Shown here: piece by piece, positions 27,062-35,545 of the stretch | Numbering within the stretch: position 1 is the first letter of the stretch | Layout of the letters: each line of letters opens with the position of its first letter | Source: Bog-473 sp963824195 | Lineage (GTDB): Bacteria > Actinomycetota > Acidimicrobiia > Acidimicrobiales > RAAP-2 | Length of the DNA: 64,000 nucleotides | NCBI GenBank assembly: GCA_963824195.1 | Contig: CAWGOJ010000018.1 | Location: 203,552-267,551 of the forward strand | Direction of reading: 5' to 3' | Position numbers and translations under genes: made by a program | Notes under the pieces: generated by a model | Database searches by the model: none | Seen by the model: the letters and a program-made list of their open reading frames with translations, nothing else | Told to the model about the DNA's origin: nothing

Positions 27062-28401
27062 GCAGCTACGACGTCATCGTCTTGGGCGCCGGCTCGCCGG
27101 GCGAGCACTGCGCAGGCGAGTTGGCCGACGGCGGACTGCGGGTCGCCGTCGTCGAACGCCAGCTGGTCGGCGGTGAGTGTTCCTACTGGGCGTGCATCCC
27201 TTCCAAGACGCTGCTGCGCCCCGGAGAGGCGGCCCAGGAGGCACGCGAAGCGGCGGCCAGCGCCCATGTCGATGTCGAGGCGGCCCTCGCATATCGCGAT
27301 TTCATGGTCTCGAACTACTCCGATGCCGGCCAGGAGCACTGGCTGGCGGACAAGGGTATCGACCTGCTGCGCGGCACTGGCCGCCTGGCCGGGGTGGGCG
27401 TGGTCGAAGTGGACGGCGTGCCCCATACCGCGGGACACATTGTCGTGGCGACCGGCTCGGATCCGGTCGTGCCACCGGTCCCGGGCCTGGCCGACTTGGA
27501 GGGTGTCTGGACCAACCGCGAGGTGACAGGTATGAAGGCCGTGCCACGGCGCCTGCTGATACTGGGTGGTGGGCCGGTCGGCGTCGAGATGGCCCAGGCC
27601 GTGCGCCGTCTGGGCGGTGAGGTGGCCCTGGTCGAAGCGACGGGACGTGTGCTGGCCCATGAACCGGCGCCGTTGGGCGAGGCGCTGGGCGACGTGCTTC
27701 GCGGCGACGGAGTCGAACTGATGTTGGACGTCCAGGCGACGGCGGCCCGACGCGACGCCGAGGACTACGTCCTCGCATTCGGCGACGGCCGCGAGGTGCG
27801 CGGCGACCACCTGCTCGTTGCCACGGGCCGGCGCCCCCGCGTGGACGGGATCGGCCTCGACACCGTCGGCGTGCACGCCGATCGGCACGGCATTCCGGTC
27901 GACACCCACTTGCGCGCCGGCGACGGTCTGTGGGCCATTGGCGACGTCACGGGCGTGCGGCTGCTGACCCACGTGGGGAAGTACCAGGGCGAGGTCGTCG
28001 CCGCGAACATCCTCGGCGAACCCCGTGAGGTCAACTACGAGGCCGTTCCCGACGTCGTGTACACGGACCCCCAAGCGGCGTCGGTGGGCGCCACAGAGGC
28101 CCCATTTAGCGCCACCACCCCACTCTCCGAGGTGGCCAAGACCGCGACGTACACCCACGCCTACGCACAATCCAACGGCTTCTTGACGCTTCTCAGCGAC
28201 GGTGACCGGCTGACCGGCGCGTACGCCCTGGGCCCCGAGGCCGGTGAGTGGCTCCAGCAGGCCACGTTGGCCATCCGTGCCCGCGTGCCGCTCGAAGTGC
28301 TGCGCGACACCATCCAGCCCTTCCCCACGTTCTCCGAAATTTATGTCGCCGCGCTCAAAGCGCTTCGCCGCCAGATCACGGCGGTTCGCCAACCGGCCTG
28401 A
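27058..28401 (+). CDS. FAD-dependent pyridine nucleotide-disulfide oxidoreductase
   Basis: This 447-residue protein has the dihydrolipoamide dehydrogenase/mercuric reductase layout. FAD is bound at YDVIVLGAGSPGEHCAGELA, followed by a redox-active disulfide GGECSYWACIPSKTLL near residue 42 (CxxxxC), NAD(P) binding at LLILGGGPVGVEMAQAVRR, and the second FAD contact LWAIGDVTG. The C-terminal active-site pair, normally HPxxSE, reads FPTFSE: the Glu is retained but the base His is missing. Lipoamide or mercury reduction is therefore unlikely and the physiological acceptor is unknown. Its local base composition is clearly GC-richer than its neighbours. It is translationally coupled to the small upstream ORF. 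Confidence 0.85.
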   Translation: MSSYDVIVLGAGSPGEHCAGELADGGLRVAVVERQLVGGECSYWACIPSKTLLRPGEAAQEAREAAASAHVDVEAALAYRDFMVSNYSDAGQEHWLADKGIDLLRGTGRLAGVGVVEVDGVPHTAGHIVVATGSDPVVPPVPGLADLEGVWTNREVTGMKAVPRRLLILGGGPVGVEMAQAVRRLGGEVALVEATGRVLAHEPAPLGEALGDVLRGDGVELMLDVQATAARRDAEDYVLAFGDGREVRGDHLLVATGRRPRVDGIGLDTVGVHADRHGIPVDTHLRAGDGLWAIGDVTGVRLLTHVGKYQGEVVAANILGEPREVNYEAVPDVVYTDPQAASVGATEAPFSATTPLSEVAKTATYTHAYAQSNGFLTLLSDGDRLTGAYALGPEAGEWLQQATLAIRARVPLEVLRDTIQPFPTFSEIYVAALKALRRQITAVRQPA

Positions 28402-28448
28402 GGCGGGTGAGAGCCATGATGGATCGACGCCGTCGCGAGGGTGTTATC

Positions 28449-28485
28449 GGACCCTCACCTTGGCAAGGTGATGGATCTGGTCCTT
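28449..28485 (-). repeat. tRNA-Gly-half dispersed repeat, copy C (fragment)
   Basis: A 37-bp fragment holds only the anticodon arm (GGACCCTCACCTTGGCAAGG) and the next few bases GATGGATCTGGTCC. The T arm, acceptor strand, direct repeats and palindrome are absent. It sits between two convergent genes. Orientation as in the other copies. Confidence 0.65.
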
Positions 28486-28567
28486 GGCTCGTGCCCGCTT
28501 GCAACAGGGTCCCCCGAGCAACGACGGCAGAGAACTAGGCCAGCGGTGGGTCGATCATGGGCGAGTC

Positions 28568-29980
28568 TCACTCACCCAAAACCCACGCATTTGGACGCGC
28601 CAACTCCACAGCTTGACGTGGGCCCCATGAGCCCCGTGCATATTGAATCGGTTCTGGTTTGTTCTGCAAGATGCCATCGGCCACCTTCCAAACGTGCTCG
28701 AGTCCATCCGGGCGAGTGAAGAGCGAGCGGTCACCAGTTAGAACATCATGGAGAAGCAGTGAGTATGCCGGGAGCGGCGACCCGTTGCTCGCCGAGCCCA
28801 GGGACAGCGCGGTTGCACCTACCCCAAGGGTCAGCTCGGGCCCTGGTTGCTTGATCACGAGTCCCAGATCGATCTCCCCATCCCCGGACAGTTCGAAACC
28901 GAGGATGCTTCCGCCGCCCGGTTGACCCGGTAGCCCCGGTACTGCGTCCTTGAAGACCACGCTGACTCTCTGTCGGCTCTCGACGAGGCACTTGCCAGTA
29001 CGCAGTAGGAAAGGCACTCCGGCCCAGCGTTCGTTGTCGACCCACATTCGGGCCGCAACGTACGTCTCGGTGCGCGAATCAACGGGGACGTCGCCCGTGC
29101 CCCGGTACCCGTCATACTGCCCCACCACCACATCTGAGGCACTCAATGGTCGAAAGCACCCGATGACCGCCTCGCGCGCCTCGGCCAGGCAGTCGGGTTC
29201 GAGGCAGTGGGGTGGCTCCATGGCGAGCTCCCCCGCCAACTGGAATAGGTGGGTCACCAGCATGTCAAGGATCGCGCCGGTCGCGTCGTAGAAGTCTGCT
29301 CGCATCGCGACGTCGAGAGTCTCTGGTACATCGATCTGCACGCTCTCGATATGGGAGCCATCCCAGGCACCGGCAAAGAGACCGTTGGCGAAGCGCAGAA
29401 CGTGGATGTTCTGCGTGGCCTCCTTTCCGAGAAAGTGATCGATCCGATAGATCTGGGACTCTTCGAAGGTCTGATGGGCGATTCGGTCCAGAAGCCGAAA
29501 GGACTCCATGGAAGTCCCGAATGGCTTCTCGTATACCACTCGGGAGCCCGGAGCGAGACCGTGTGCGCCTATCGCCTCGGTCAAGGGGCCGAACGCAGAC
29601 GGTGGCACAGCCATGTAATGAATAAGTTGGCGGCTGCCGCCCAGTTCCCTCTTCGTTTGCGAGAGCACATCGAGAAGGCTTCCGGGGTCGTCGACTCGGA
29701 AACCGCCTCCGGCAAAACGAAGACGGTAGCGCACCTCGTCCCACGGCCCCTCTGAGGGCCTTGGTCCGAACTCCTCCAAGGCCTTTCGCACTTCTTCTTG
29801 AAACTCCTCATCGGTGGCCTCGCCGCGACCCTCGGCAATCAAACGCCAGTCCTCGGGAAGAAGACCGGCGATGGCCAAGCGGTAAAAGGCGGGCAGAACG
29901 AGCCGGCGAGCCAAGTCTCCCGTGGCTCCGTACAGCACAAAGATCGTCGACGTTGGAACGGCTGCGGTATTCGACATCAC
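28568..29980 (-). CDS. zwf: Glucose-6-phosphate dehydrogenase
   Basis: The enzyme oxidises glucose-6-phosphate to 6-phosphogluconolactone with NADP+, the entry to the oxidative pentose phosphate pathway. The 470-residue protein has the nucleotide-binding FVLYGATGDLARRLVLPAF at residues 14-32 and the active-site signature IYRIDHFLGKEA near residue 175 (substrate-binding Lys, catalytic Asp-His). VVYEKPFGTSMESF and VPFLLRTGKCL are also conserved. The frame starts GTG-ATG; the ATG at 29977 is equally possible. No partner genes (tal, opcA, pgl) are adjacent, so this may be a secondary copy. Confidence 0.94.
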   Translation of the reverse strand: MMSNTAAVPTSTIFVLYGATGDLARRLVLPAFYRLAIAGLLPEDWRLIAEGRGEATDEEFQEEVRKALEEFGPRPSEGPWDEVRYRLRFAGGGFRVDDPGSLLDVLSQTKRELGGSRQLIHYMAVPPSAFGPLTEAIGAHGLAPGSRVVYEKPFGTSMESFRLLDRIAHQTFEESQIYRIDHFLGKEATQNIHVLRFANGLFAGAWDGSHIESVQIDVPETLDVAMRADFYDATGAILDMLVTHLFQLAGELAMEPPHCLEPDCLAEAREAVIGCFRPLSASDVVVGQYDGYRGTGDVPVDSRTETYVAARMWVDNERWAGVPFLLRTGKCLVESRQRVSVVFKDAVPGLPGQPGGGSILGFELSGDGEIDLGLVIKQPGPELTLGVGATALSLGSASNGSPLPAYSLLLHDVLTGDRSLFTRPDGLEHVWKVADGILQNKPEPIQYARGSWGPRQAVELARPNAWVLGE

Positions 29981-29991
29981 CTCGTTGCCTT

Positions 29992-30165
29992 TCAGGTTGG
30001 ATAGAGCGCCGCGGCTCCCCCGGACAGTGCTGCCCGCACCTCACGGCTTCTTTCGTCCGCCAACATCTCGCTCAGGTCGGCTTCGATGCCGTCGATTGCG
30101 ATCTTCGCCACCAACGCCGGATCTGACTTCGGAGCTGTGACCGAGGCTGTCATGTCTGTATCCAT
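29992..30165 (-). pseudogene. C-terminal scrap of a short-chain dehydrogenase
   Basis: A 57-residue frame (MDTDMTASVTAPKSDPALVA) continues KIAIDGIEADLSEMLADERS and REVRAALSGGAAALYP. That closely resembles the last 45 residues of SDR proteins (a late helix, then a short VKAALS-type tail). The Rossmann fold and YxxxK are missing. It is likely a remnant left by a deletion, although the small frame has a start codon and could still be translated. It lies 12 bp upstream of zwf. Confidence 0.5.
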
Positions 30166-30337
30166 TGAACCAACGTGAAGGCCCAACCTCAATGTTGTGC
30201 AGCCGGCTGTGTTCTCAGTGCGTTCGTGATTGAACATTCTCATGCTTCTGCCGCGCAATAGGCTCCGACTCTCGGAGAACTCCACCAGGAGAGCACCGAA
30301 AGAATACTAAGTATCGAGCTGCCACCGCTGAGGGAGA

Positions 30338-30972
30338 TCAGGCCCCACCGATCAATGACCGCGCCTCTCCGGCGCCGACTACGAGATCGTGAAGGTCGCC
30401 GCCCACCTCGAGTCGACCCGACTGTTCGATCCGGCCGACCTTCATCGGTTCGAAGCCGGCCGTTCGGATCAACCGCTCGACTTCCTCGCCGGCACGGTCG
30501 TCGTCGGTCACGTTGAAGAGGACCGCCAGATCTGGTGACCGGTTGCTCGAGGTCTCGAAGAGATCGGCCGTCATGGTTCCAAACGCCATGGCCAAGCGCG
30601 CCCCCGCCGGCAACCAGCCGGCAACAACCTCGCCAGAGGATTGCCCTTTCGGCAGAAGACGTGAGACCTTGCCTTGTGCGTCTATCCCGACCGGGTTGCT
30701 CGGAACGACCACGAGCTTGCCGGTGAGCGAGTCGGCGATCTCGTCTATGACGCGCTTCAGCACGGTAAACCGCAACGCGAGGACCACGGCACCGGCGTCC
30801 CGCAACGCGTCGCGGTTGTCGACGGCGACAACCACAGCTCGACCGATCTCTGCAGCAAGCATTCGTGCCGACTCACTGTCGGCGCTCGAGAGCCGCAGGG
30901 TCTCGCCGCCTGAGCCAGCCGGTGGGCGATGACCGATCCGGGCCCTCCAGTGCCGATGACCGCGGTGGTCAT
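30338..30972 (-). pseudogene. F420-dependent NADP reductase-like protein, frameshifted
   Basis: The ATG at 30972 follows a perfect AGGAGG. The first frame gives MTTAVIGTGGPGSVIAHRLA, the Rossmann GxGxxG of NADPH-F420 reductase-like proteins, then loses sense. The second frame continues GGETLRLSSADSESARMLA, GAVVLALRFTVLKRVIDEIA and LVVVPSNPVGIDAQG to the stop at 30338. The break is one base near 30905-30912. Joined, the protein would be about 211 residues, the usual size. Whether this is real decay or a sequencing error cannot be decided here. Confidence 0.75.
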
Positions 30973-31125
30973 GACCCAAACCTCCTAAGTGTCACAGCAC
31001 CAACAACGGAAGCAGAAGCTGAATGGGTCCCCAGAAGAAGCCCCGAGAAACTCTGGTCTTCACCGCCGTTCTCGACGGCACGCGACCCTTTGTCGACGCC
31101 GGCCTACACCCGGTATTTGGACCCT

Positions 31126-31558
31126 TCAGGACCACGGCGACCAGTCCCCCTCTGGGTCGGTGGTTTGCCCCACCTCGATCAGATGACCGTCGGGATCGCG
31201 GATGTAGCAACGGATCTCGTACTGGTGCTGCTTCGGCGGCGTCAGGAATTGAGCACCCCGGGCGCTCCATTCGGCGTACACGGCCTGGATGTCTGCCACC
31301 CGGATATTGAGGAAACTGCTGACCCGGTCGGGGTCCGCGTGGCGTCTCGAGGGTGACCGCGGGCTTGTCGTCGGTCGGGCCTCCGCCGACATTGATGATG
31401 ATCCAGCTGTTGGCCAGTGCTACATAGGTCACCTCTCCTGAGAAGACCACCCTACCGCCGAGTACCTCGGTGTAGAAGCGCCGGGAACGCTCGACGTCAT
31501 CCGACACGATGACGTGGGCCAGCACAATTCCTTCTGCTGGCGGTGTAAATTCTGCCAT
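31126..31558 (-). pseudogene. VOC family protein, frameshifted
   Basis: The ATG at 31558 (MAEFTPPAEGIVLAHVIVSD) opens a VOC N-terminus with SRRFYTEVLGGRVVFSGEV. After PTDDKPAVTLETP the frame changes. The expected continuation DPDRVSSFLNIRVADIQAVY, QYEIRCYIRDPDGHLIEVGQ is read in another frame ending at 31126. The break lies near 31340-31350. Reconstructed length is about 143 residues. This is the third single-base frameshift within 5 kb. Confidence 0.75.
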
Positions 31559-32008
31559 CTGCTACCTCGCTTAGGACACCGGCACGAACACGACCCGTAG
31601 CTTCATTTCCACAGCCCTACACCGTGGCTCTCGGCCGATGCTTCAGCGCTCGTGCCGTCACCTCGTTACTTCTCACGTTCACCTCGTTGGATCTCACGAC
31701 TTACCCAACAGTCGCACATCAGCCGGCTCGTCGCACCCGTGGGAGTCCCTAGTCGGCTCACTGCTGGCTGGTGTGAACGGATGTCAGCCGCGGGTGGGTT
31801 GGCGGCAGGCACGAAGAGCACCGGGATCGCCGATGCTGCCGTCCGGTGGTACTGATGCCAGCGGCCGCCTGAGTAGCACAACCACCAAGCGCAGGACCTG
31901 GCGGGTCCTACTATGCCGACTGGCCAGCCTTGACGACACGCAGGTTCGCCGTTCTGCACAGGTTCAATACTGCGGCCCGACTCGGTCGACCGGAGGTCAC
32001 CAACCGAC
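31559..32008. other. Intergenic stretch without a recognised gene
   Basis: About 450 bases between the divergent VOC remnant and DHFR genes. Frames are open on both strands but Ser/Arg/Pro-rich without recognisable motifs. The ribosome-binding site CGGAGG for DHFR lies at its right end. Confidence 0.4.
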
Positions 32009-32503
32009 ATGATCCGCCTCATCGCAGCGTTGGATTCTCGACGGGGTATCGCGACCGACTCGGGAATCCCCTGGAAGCTCCCCGGTGACACGGCCTACTT
32101 CCGCGAGAAGACAGCCACAGGCGTCATCCTGATGGGTCGGGCCACCTACAACGAGTTCGCTGCTCCGTTGCATGAACGAGAGAACTTCGTGTTGACAGCT
32201 CACCCAGGGCCCTTGCGCACGGGCTTCCGAGCAATTGGCAGCCTTGATCAATTGGTCGCCGAGAATCCCGGAGAAGACGTATGGGTCATAGGCGGCGCAA
32301 TGGTGTACGCCGACACGATCCGCGGGGCCGACGAACTGTTGTTGACTCAGGTCGTCGGTGACTTCCATTGCACGAAGTTCTTCCCGCCGTACCAACCTGA
32401 GTTTCGCCTGACGACCAAGAGTGACGATCGAAAAGACGGAGAAGCGACATATCGCTTTGAAACGTGGCAGCGCCGTGCGGCGAAACCGACGGATCCCGGC
32501 TGA
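32009..32503 (+). CDS. folA: Dihydrofolate reductase
   Basis: The enzyme reduces dihydrofolate with NADPH for one-carbon metabolism. The ATG at 32009 is preceded by CGGAGG and gives 164 residues, the normal bacterial length. Typical features are MIRLIAALDSRRGIATDSGI, with PWKLPGDTAYFREKT carrying the substrate-binding acidic residue (here Asp after PG), GVILMGRATYNEF for NADPH phosphate contacts, and VWVIGGAMVYADTI for the second glycine-rich loop. The usual thyA partner is absent, so it may be an extra copy. Repeat copy D follows immediately. Confidence 0.92.
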   Translation: MIRLIAALDSRRGIATDSGIPWKLPGDTAYFREKTATGVILMGRATYNEFAAPLHERENFVLTAHPGPLRTGFRAIGSLDQLVAENPGEDVWVIGGAMVYADTIRGADELLLTQVVGDFHCTKFFPPYQPEFRLTTKSDDRKDGEATYRFETWQRRAAKPTDPG

Positions 32504-32515
32504 AGCCACGTGAGG

Positions 32516-32699
32516 GATTGAAAAACCACTTGACCTGCCACTATGGAGCGGAAGACGGGATTCGAACCCGCGACCCTCACCTTGGCAAGGTGATGGATTT
32601 GGTCCATCTTGTTCCTGCCACTCCCCTGGAGTGCGGGTCCGTCCATCCAGTTTCCAGCCCGTCCACTGCGTCCGCCGCTGTACTAGAGCGGTCTACTAT
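32516..32699 (-). repeat. tRNA-Gly-half dispersed repeat, copy D (full)
   Basis: Full-length copy. TCCA of the tRNA half is at 32544 and the intact anticodon stem-loop (TCACC-TTGCCAA-GGTGA) follows. The central segment has a CACTCC/GGAGTG inverted pair. The acceptor-complement is GGGCTGGAA, and the distal palindrome is TACTAGAGCGGTCTACTA. The flank ATTGAAAAACC begins at 32516. Confidence 0.88.
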
Positions 32700-32966
32700 C
32701 CGTGCCAACGAACGTCGCAGAGAAATTGAACAGACGTGTTCGTGGGACTGTTGCGAGAATTACCACTCGGGCTCGGGAGGAATGAGCGCGTCAGCCCCAA
32801 CGGGACCTTCGGGCAGGATTCCCTATGATCACCAATCTGAAGATTGCGACCTCGGCACAACATCCAAGCGAAGAGTCCGTACCGCATAGAGGGCGCCGTT
32901 GTGAATTTGTCACGCTGACCCCGGCGGCATGCGCACTTGCATGAGCAATCGAGAGTAGGGCGCGAC

Positions 32967-33998
32967 ATGAGAGCTTGGCTGGTTCACGAATTCGGTGCAC
33001 CGACCGACGTACTTCGGTTCGACGAGGTGCGTGCACCTGAGCCTGGACCGGGCGAAGTCCAGATCGCCGTGGAGGCGATCACAATCAATTTCAACGACAT
33101 CGACGGCATCCGCGGCCGATACCGGACGGTGCGAGTCGAGCCGCCGTACATCCCCGGGATGGAGGTTCTCGGCCGCGTGCGTGCGGCGGGCGAGGGGGGT
33201 GAGGCGCTGATCGGAACGCGCGTCTGCGCGATTCCCACCGGTGCCTTCGGCGGGTACGCGGAAGTAGCGGTTGCGCCCGTCACGATGACTTTCGCGATGC
33301 CCGACGACATGGATACCGCGACCGCGGCGTCGGTCTATATGCCATTCCATGTCGCATCTCTCGCGCTCTACGAACGTGCCCATCTCTCCGCCGACGACAC
33401 CGTGCTCGTGCACGCCGCCGCTGGAGGCGCGGGGTCGGCCGCCGTGCAACTCGCTCGCGCACGCGGTGCCCGAGTGATAGCGACTGCAGGGGGCCCTCAC
33501 AAGATCACGTTCGCCACCGAACTCGGCGCCGACGTCGCAATTGACTATCGCAACGATGACTTCGTCGCGCGAGTCCTCGACGCCACCGGTGGGCGGGGCG
33601 TCGACGTGGCCTTCGATAGCATCGGTGGATCGACGACCGTTGAAACGTTTCGGTGCATGGCATTCGGAGGCCGACATCTGCTCGTCGGCTTCGCGTCGGG
33701 GATCGAGGCCGAGGACGAAGGCATCGTGCCGCGACCAGTCTTGTTCGGCAACTTTTCGCTCGTAGGCGTCTGCCACGCGTACACGGAGGATACGCTCGAA
33801 TTCAAACGCGCGACCGGATTGAACTTCCCGTCGCACGCTGACGGCGTGCGACTCCACGAGGACCTCTTGAGAATGATCGCGGCCGAGACGATTCGTCCGA
33901 TTGCTGGTTCGACTTCCTCATTTTCGGCGCTACCCGAGATCGTCGGCGCGATGGAGTCGCGTGCGACGATGGGTCGCAACGTGGTGATCGTCGATTGA
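32967..33998 (+). CDS. Zinc-independent MDR family NAD(P)H:quinone oxidoreductase
   Basis: The ATG at 32967 (MRAWLVHEFGAPTDVLRFDE) gives 343 residues. The N-terminal GroES-like domain lacks the zinc ligands of alcohol dehydrogenases. The nucleotide fold carries VLVHAAAGGAGSAAVQLARA near residue 150, the AxxGxxG form typical of quinone reductase/zeta-crystallin proteins, followed by GADVAIDYRNDDF. It probably reduces quinones or enones with NADPH. It shares a repeat-bounded module (D to E) with the SnoaL-like gene 120 bp downstream. Confidence 0.88.
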   Translation: MRAWLVHEFGAPTDVLRFDEVRAPEPGPGEVQIAVEAITINFNDIDGIRGRYRTVRVEPPYIPGMEVLGRVRAAGEGGEALIGTRVCAIPTGAFGGYAEVAVAPVTMTFAMPDDMDTATAASVYMPFHVASLALYERAHLSADDTVLVHAAAGGAGSAAVQLARARGARVIATAGGPHKITFATELGADVAIDYRNDDFVARVLDATGGRGVDVAFDSIGGSTTVETFRCMAFGGRHLLVGFASGIEAEDEGIVPRPVLFGNFSLVGVCHAYTEDTLEFKRATGLNFPSHADGVRLHEDLLRMIAAETIRPIAGSTSSFSALPEIVGAMESRATMGRNVVIVD

Positions 33999-34119
33999 CG
34001 GTACCCGATGTGTACTGGCACCCGTGCCAGTGTCCCCGAACACAAAAAGAGGATACTATTTGCCCGCAACTCCAATCAGCCCGAAAGACGGGTTGCGTCC
34101 CACTTGGAAAGGAGAAGCT

Positions 34120-34650
34120 GTGACGCAAGAAACCCTTGAGCCTAATGAGAGCGTTTATGAACCGAGCGAAGTCGAGGCCATTGTCCGGGAATGGTTTCGC
34201 ACCTATTCAGAGAAGGACTTCGATGCGCACAATGCTTTGATCCACCCTGACGTTGTCGTTGTCTATCCGGAAATGTGCTTCATCGACCCGGACATGAGCG
34301 CGGGCAGGGCCTTCCTCCACAAAACGTTGGAGAAGGATGGCGCCAATTTCTTAGATCTAAAGCAGACGATCAACGATCTCTGGGTCGTGGGAGACACAGC
34401 GTTCGTTGAAGGATATTTCATTGGCAACAGGCTCGGAGGCACCATCGTCGACGAAGCCAAGGGCTCCGAGATGAAGCTCCGGTTCTTGGACCGTATCGAT
34501 ATCAAGGACGGAAAGATCAAGCTGATCCACGCCTTCTACGACACCGCGCTGCTCTACCAGATCCAACTTGGATTGGAGGGGCCGAGCAAAGCAAATCCTG
34601 TCCCACCCTGGATGATGTCAATGGGATCAGGACAAAGACCTGCTGGCTAG
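34120..34650 (+). CDS. SnoaL/NTF2-like protein
   Basis: The GTG at 34120 follows GAAAGGAG and gives 176 residues. The core EAIVREWFRTYSEKDFDAHN, then VVVYPEMCFIDPD, then TINDLWVVGDTAFVEGYFIG is the classic cone-shaped NTF2/SnoaL fold pattern used by cyclases, isomerases and small hydrolases. The end (QLGLEGPSKANPVPPWMM) is a family-specific tail. Codon use is clearly less GC-biased than in the flanking genes (for example CTTGAG, AATGAG, TATGAA), suggesting separate acquisition. The substrate is unknown. Confidence 0.75.
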   Translation: MTQETLEPNESVYEPSEVEAIVREWFRTYSEKDFDAHNALIHPDVVVVYPEMCFIDPDMSAGRAFLHKTLEKDGANFLDLKQTINDLWVVGDTAFVEGYFIGNRLGGTIVDEAKGSEMKLRFLDRIDIKDGKIKLIHAFYDTALLYQIQLGLEGPSKANPVPPWMMSMGSGQRPAG

Positions 34651-34924
34651 CTCCGATCATTCATGAAGCCGCCCGAGCTGACGGCTGCGTACCCGCGTAA
34701 CCACCCTCCCGTGAGGTGAGTCTGGGGTTGTCGAGTGAAGCCAGCTCGAACCGAGCCCCGCTCCGCATGCTCACACATCAACTGCACCAAATGTTTCCCG
34801 GCATACCGAGCTGATTTTCGGCTCACGGTCCAGGGTGACGACTCAGGATGAAGGCGTTCTTTTCGATTCGAGACCTGGCTACGCGTTGAACCGAAATCGA
34901 AGACCTCGGACTGAAGCCAGCAAG
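34651..34924. other. Gap before repeat copy E
   Basis: About 270 bases after the SnoaL-like gene. No gene was recognised. Confidence 0.35.
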
Positions 34925-35110
34925 GGTTGAGAAAGTGCCTTCCGCCTGGTACTTTGGAGCGGAAGACGGGATTCGAACCCGCGACCCTCACCTTGGCAAC
35001 GTGTTGGAATTGGTCTTGGTGCTCCGTTCCAGTCCCGGAGCGTGGCCTTCCGTCCACCCAGTTTCCACCTCGTCCACCCAGTCCGCCGCTGTAGTAGAGC
35101 GCTCTACTAT
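34925..35110 (-). repeat. tRNA-Gly-half dispersed repeat, copy E (full)
   Basis: Full-length copy with TCCA at 34955. The anticodon loop is intact, but the stem is broken by a G-to-C change (GCAACGTG), so it is not a working tRNA. The central hairpin is GCTCCG...CGGAGC. The two direct repeats are identical here (CGTCCACCCAGT twice, 20 bp apart). The palindrome is GTAGTAGAGCGCTCTACTA. Confidence 0.88.
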
Positions 35111-35136
35111 TGCAAGAGGCATTAGACGGTCGGCTG

Positions 35137-35391
35137 TCATAGCTGACCGAAACGATCCACGAGGTGGGCCGAAATACCATCAGGATCGAGGCGGCGAGCC
35201 ACCAGATACCCGGCACCCATCCATCCGCGACGGGTCCATTTGCCGAAGGACAGATAGGTCCCGGGAGCCCCACTGGCTGCGGGGACCATCTTCACCCGCT
35301 CCAAGGCTTCTTTCACTCCCCGCGGCGGCGTGAGCGGATGTGCATCCGCGAATGCATGCATGAGGACTGCCTGTCTACGGGCGCCGTTCAT
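35137..35391 (-). CDS. Hypothetical small protein
   Basis: This 84-residue frame (MNGARRQAVLMHAFADAHPL) contains PPRGVKEALERVKMVPAASG and TYLSFGKWTRRGWMGAGYLV, ending LDPDGISAHLVDRFGQL. Composition and alternating hydrophobicity look protein-like, but no family is recognised and no good ribosome-binding site precedes it. An upstream start at 35442 is possible. It lies between repeat E and the binding-protein gene, divergent from the latter. Confidence 0.35.
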   Translation of the reverse strand: MNGARRQAVLMHAFADAHPLTPPRGVKEALERVKMVPAASGAPGTYLSFGKWTRRGWMGAGYLVARRLDPDGISAHLVDRFGQL

Positions 35392-35545
35392 GCCCACACC
35401 ATCGCCCGGGCGGGAGCAATCGCCTGCCGACGCGTTGCTCACCAGTCAGGTCACGCTTCGGAATCGTATACTATATTGATTCTCGCGATGGACAGTGGGA
35501 GGTCCACGGTTGTGAGCCCCAACCGCAAAGGGGGACGTAGCAATA

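Noticed and set aside
34935..35100. Reading frames through the repeats that translate to GAEDGIRTRDPHLG or SGRRDSNPRPSPWQG peptides
   Set aside because: These peptides are antisense translations of the tRNA-Gly 3' half and recur in every copy. They are artefacts, not protein domains.
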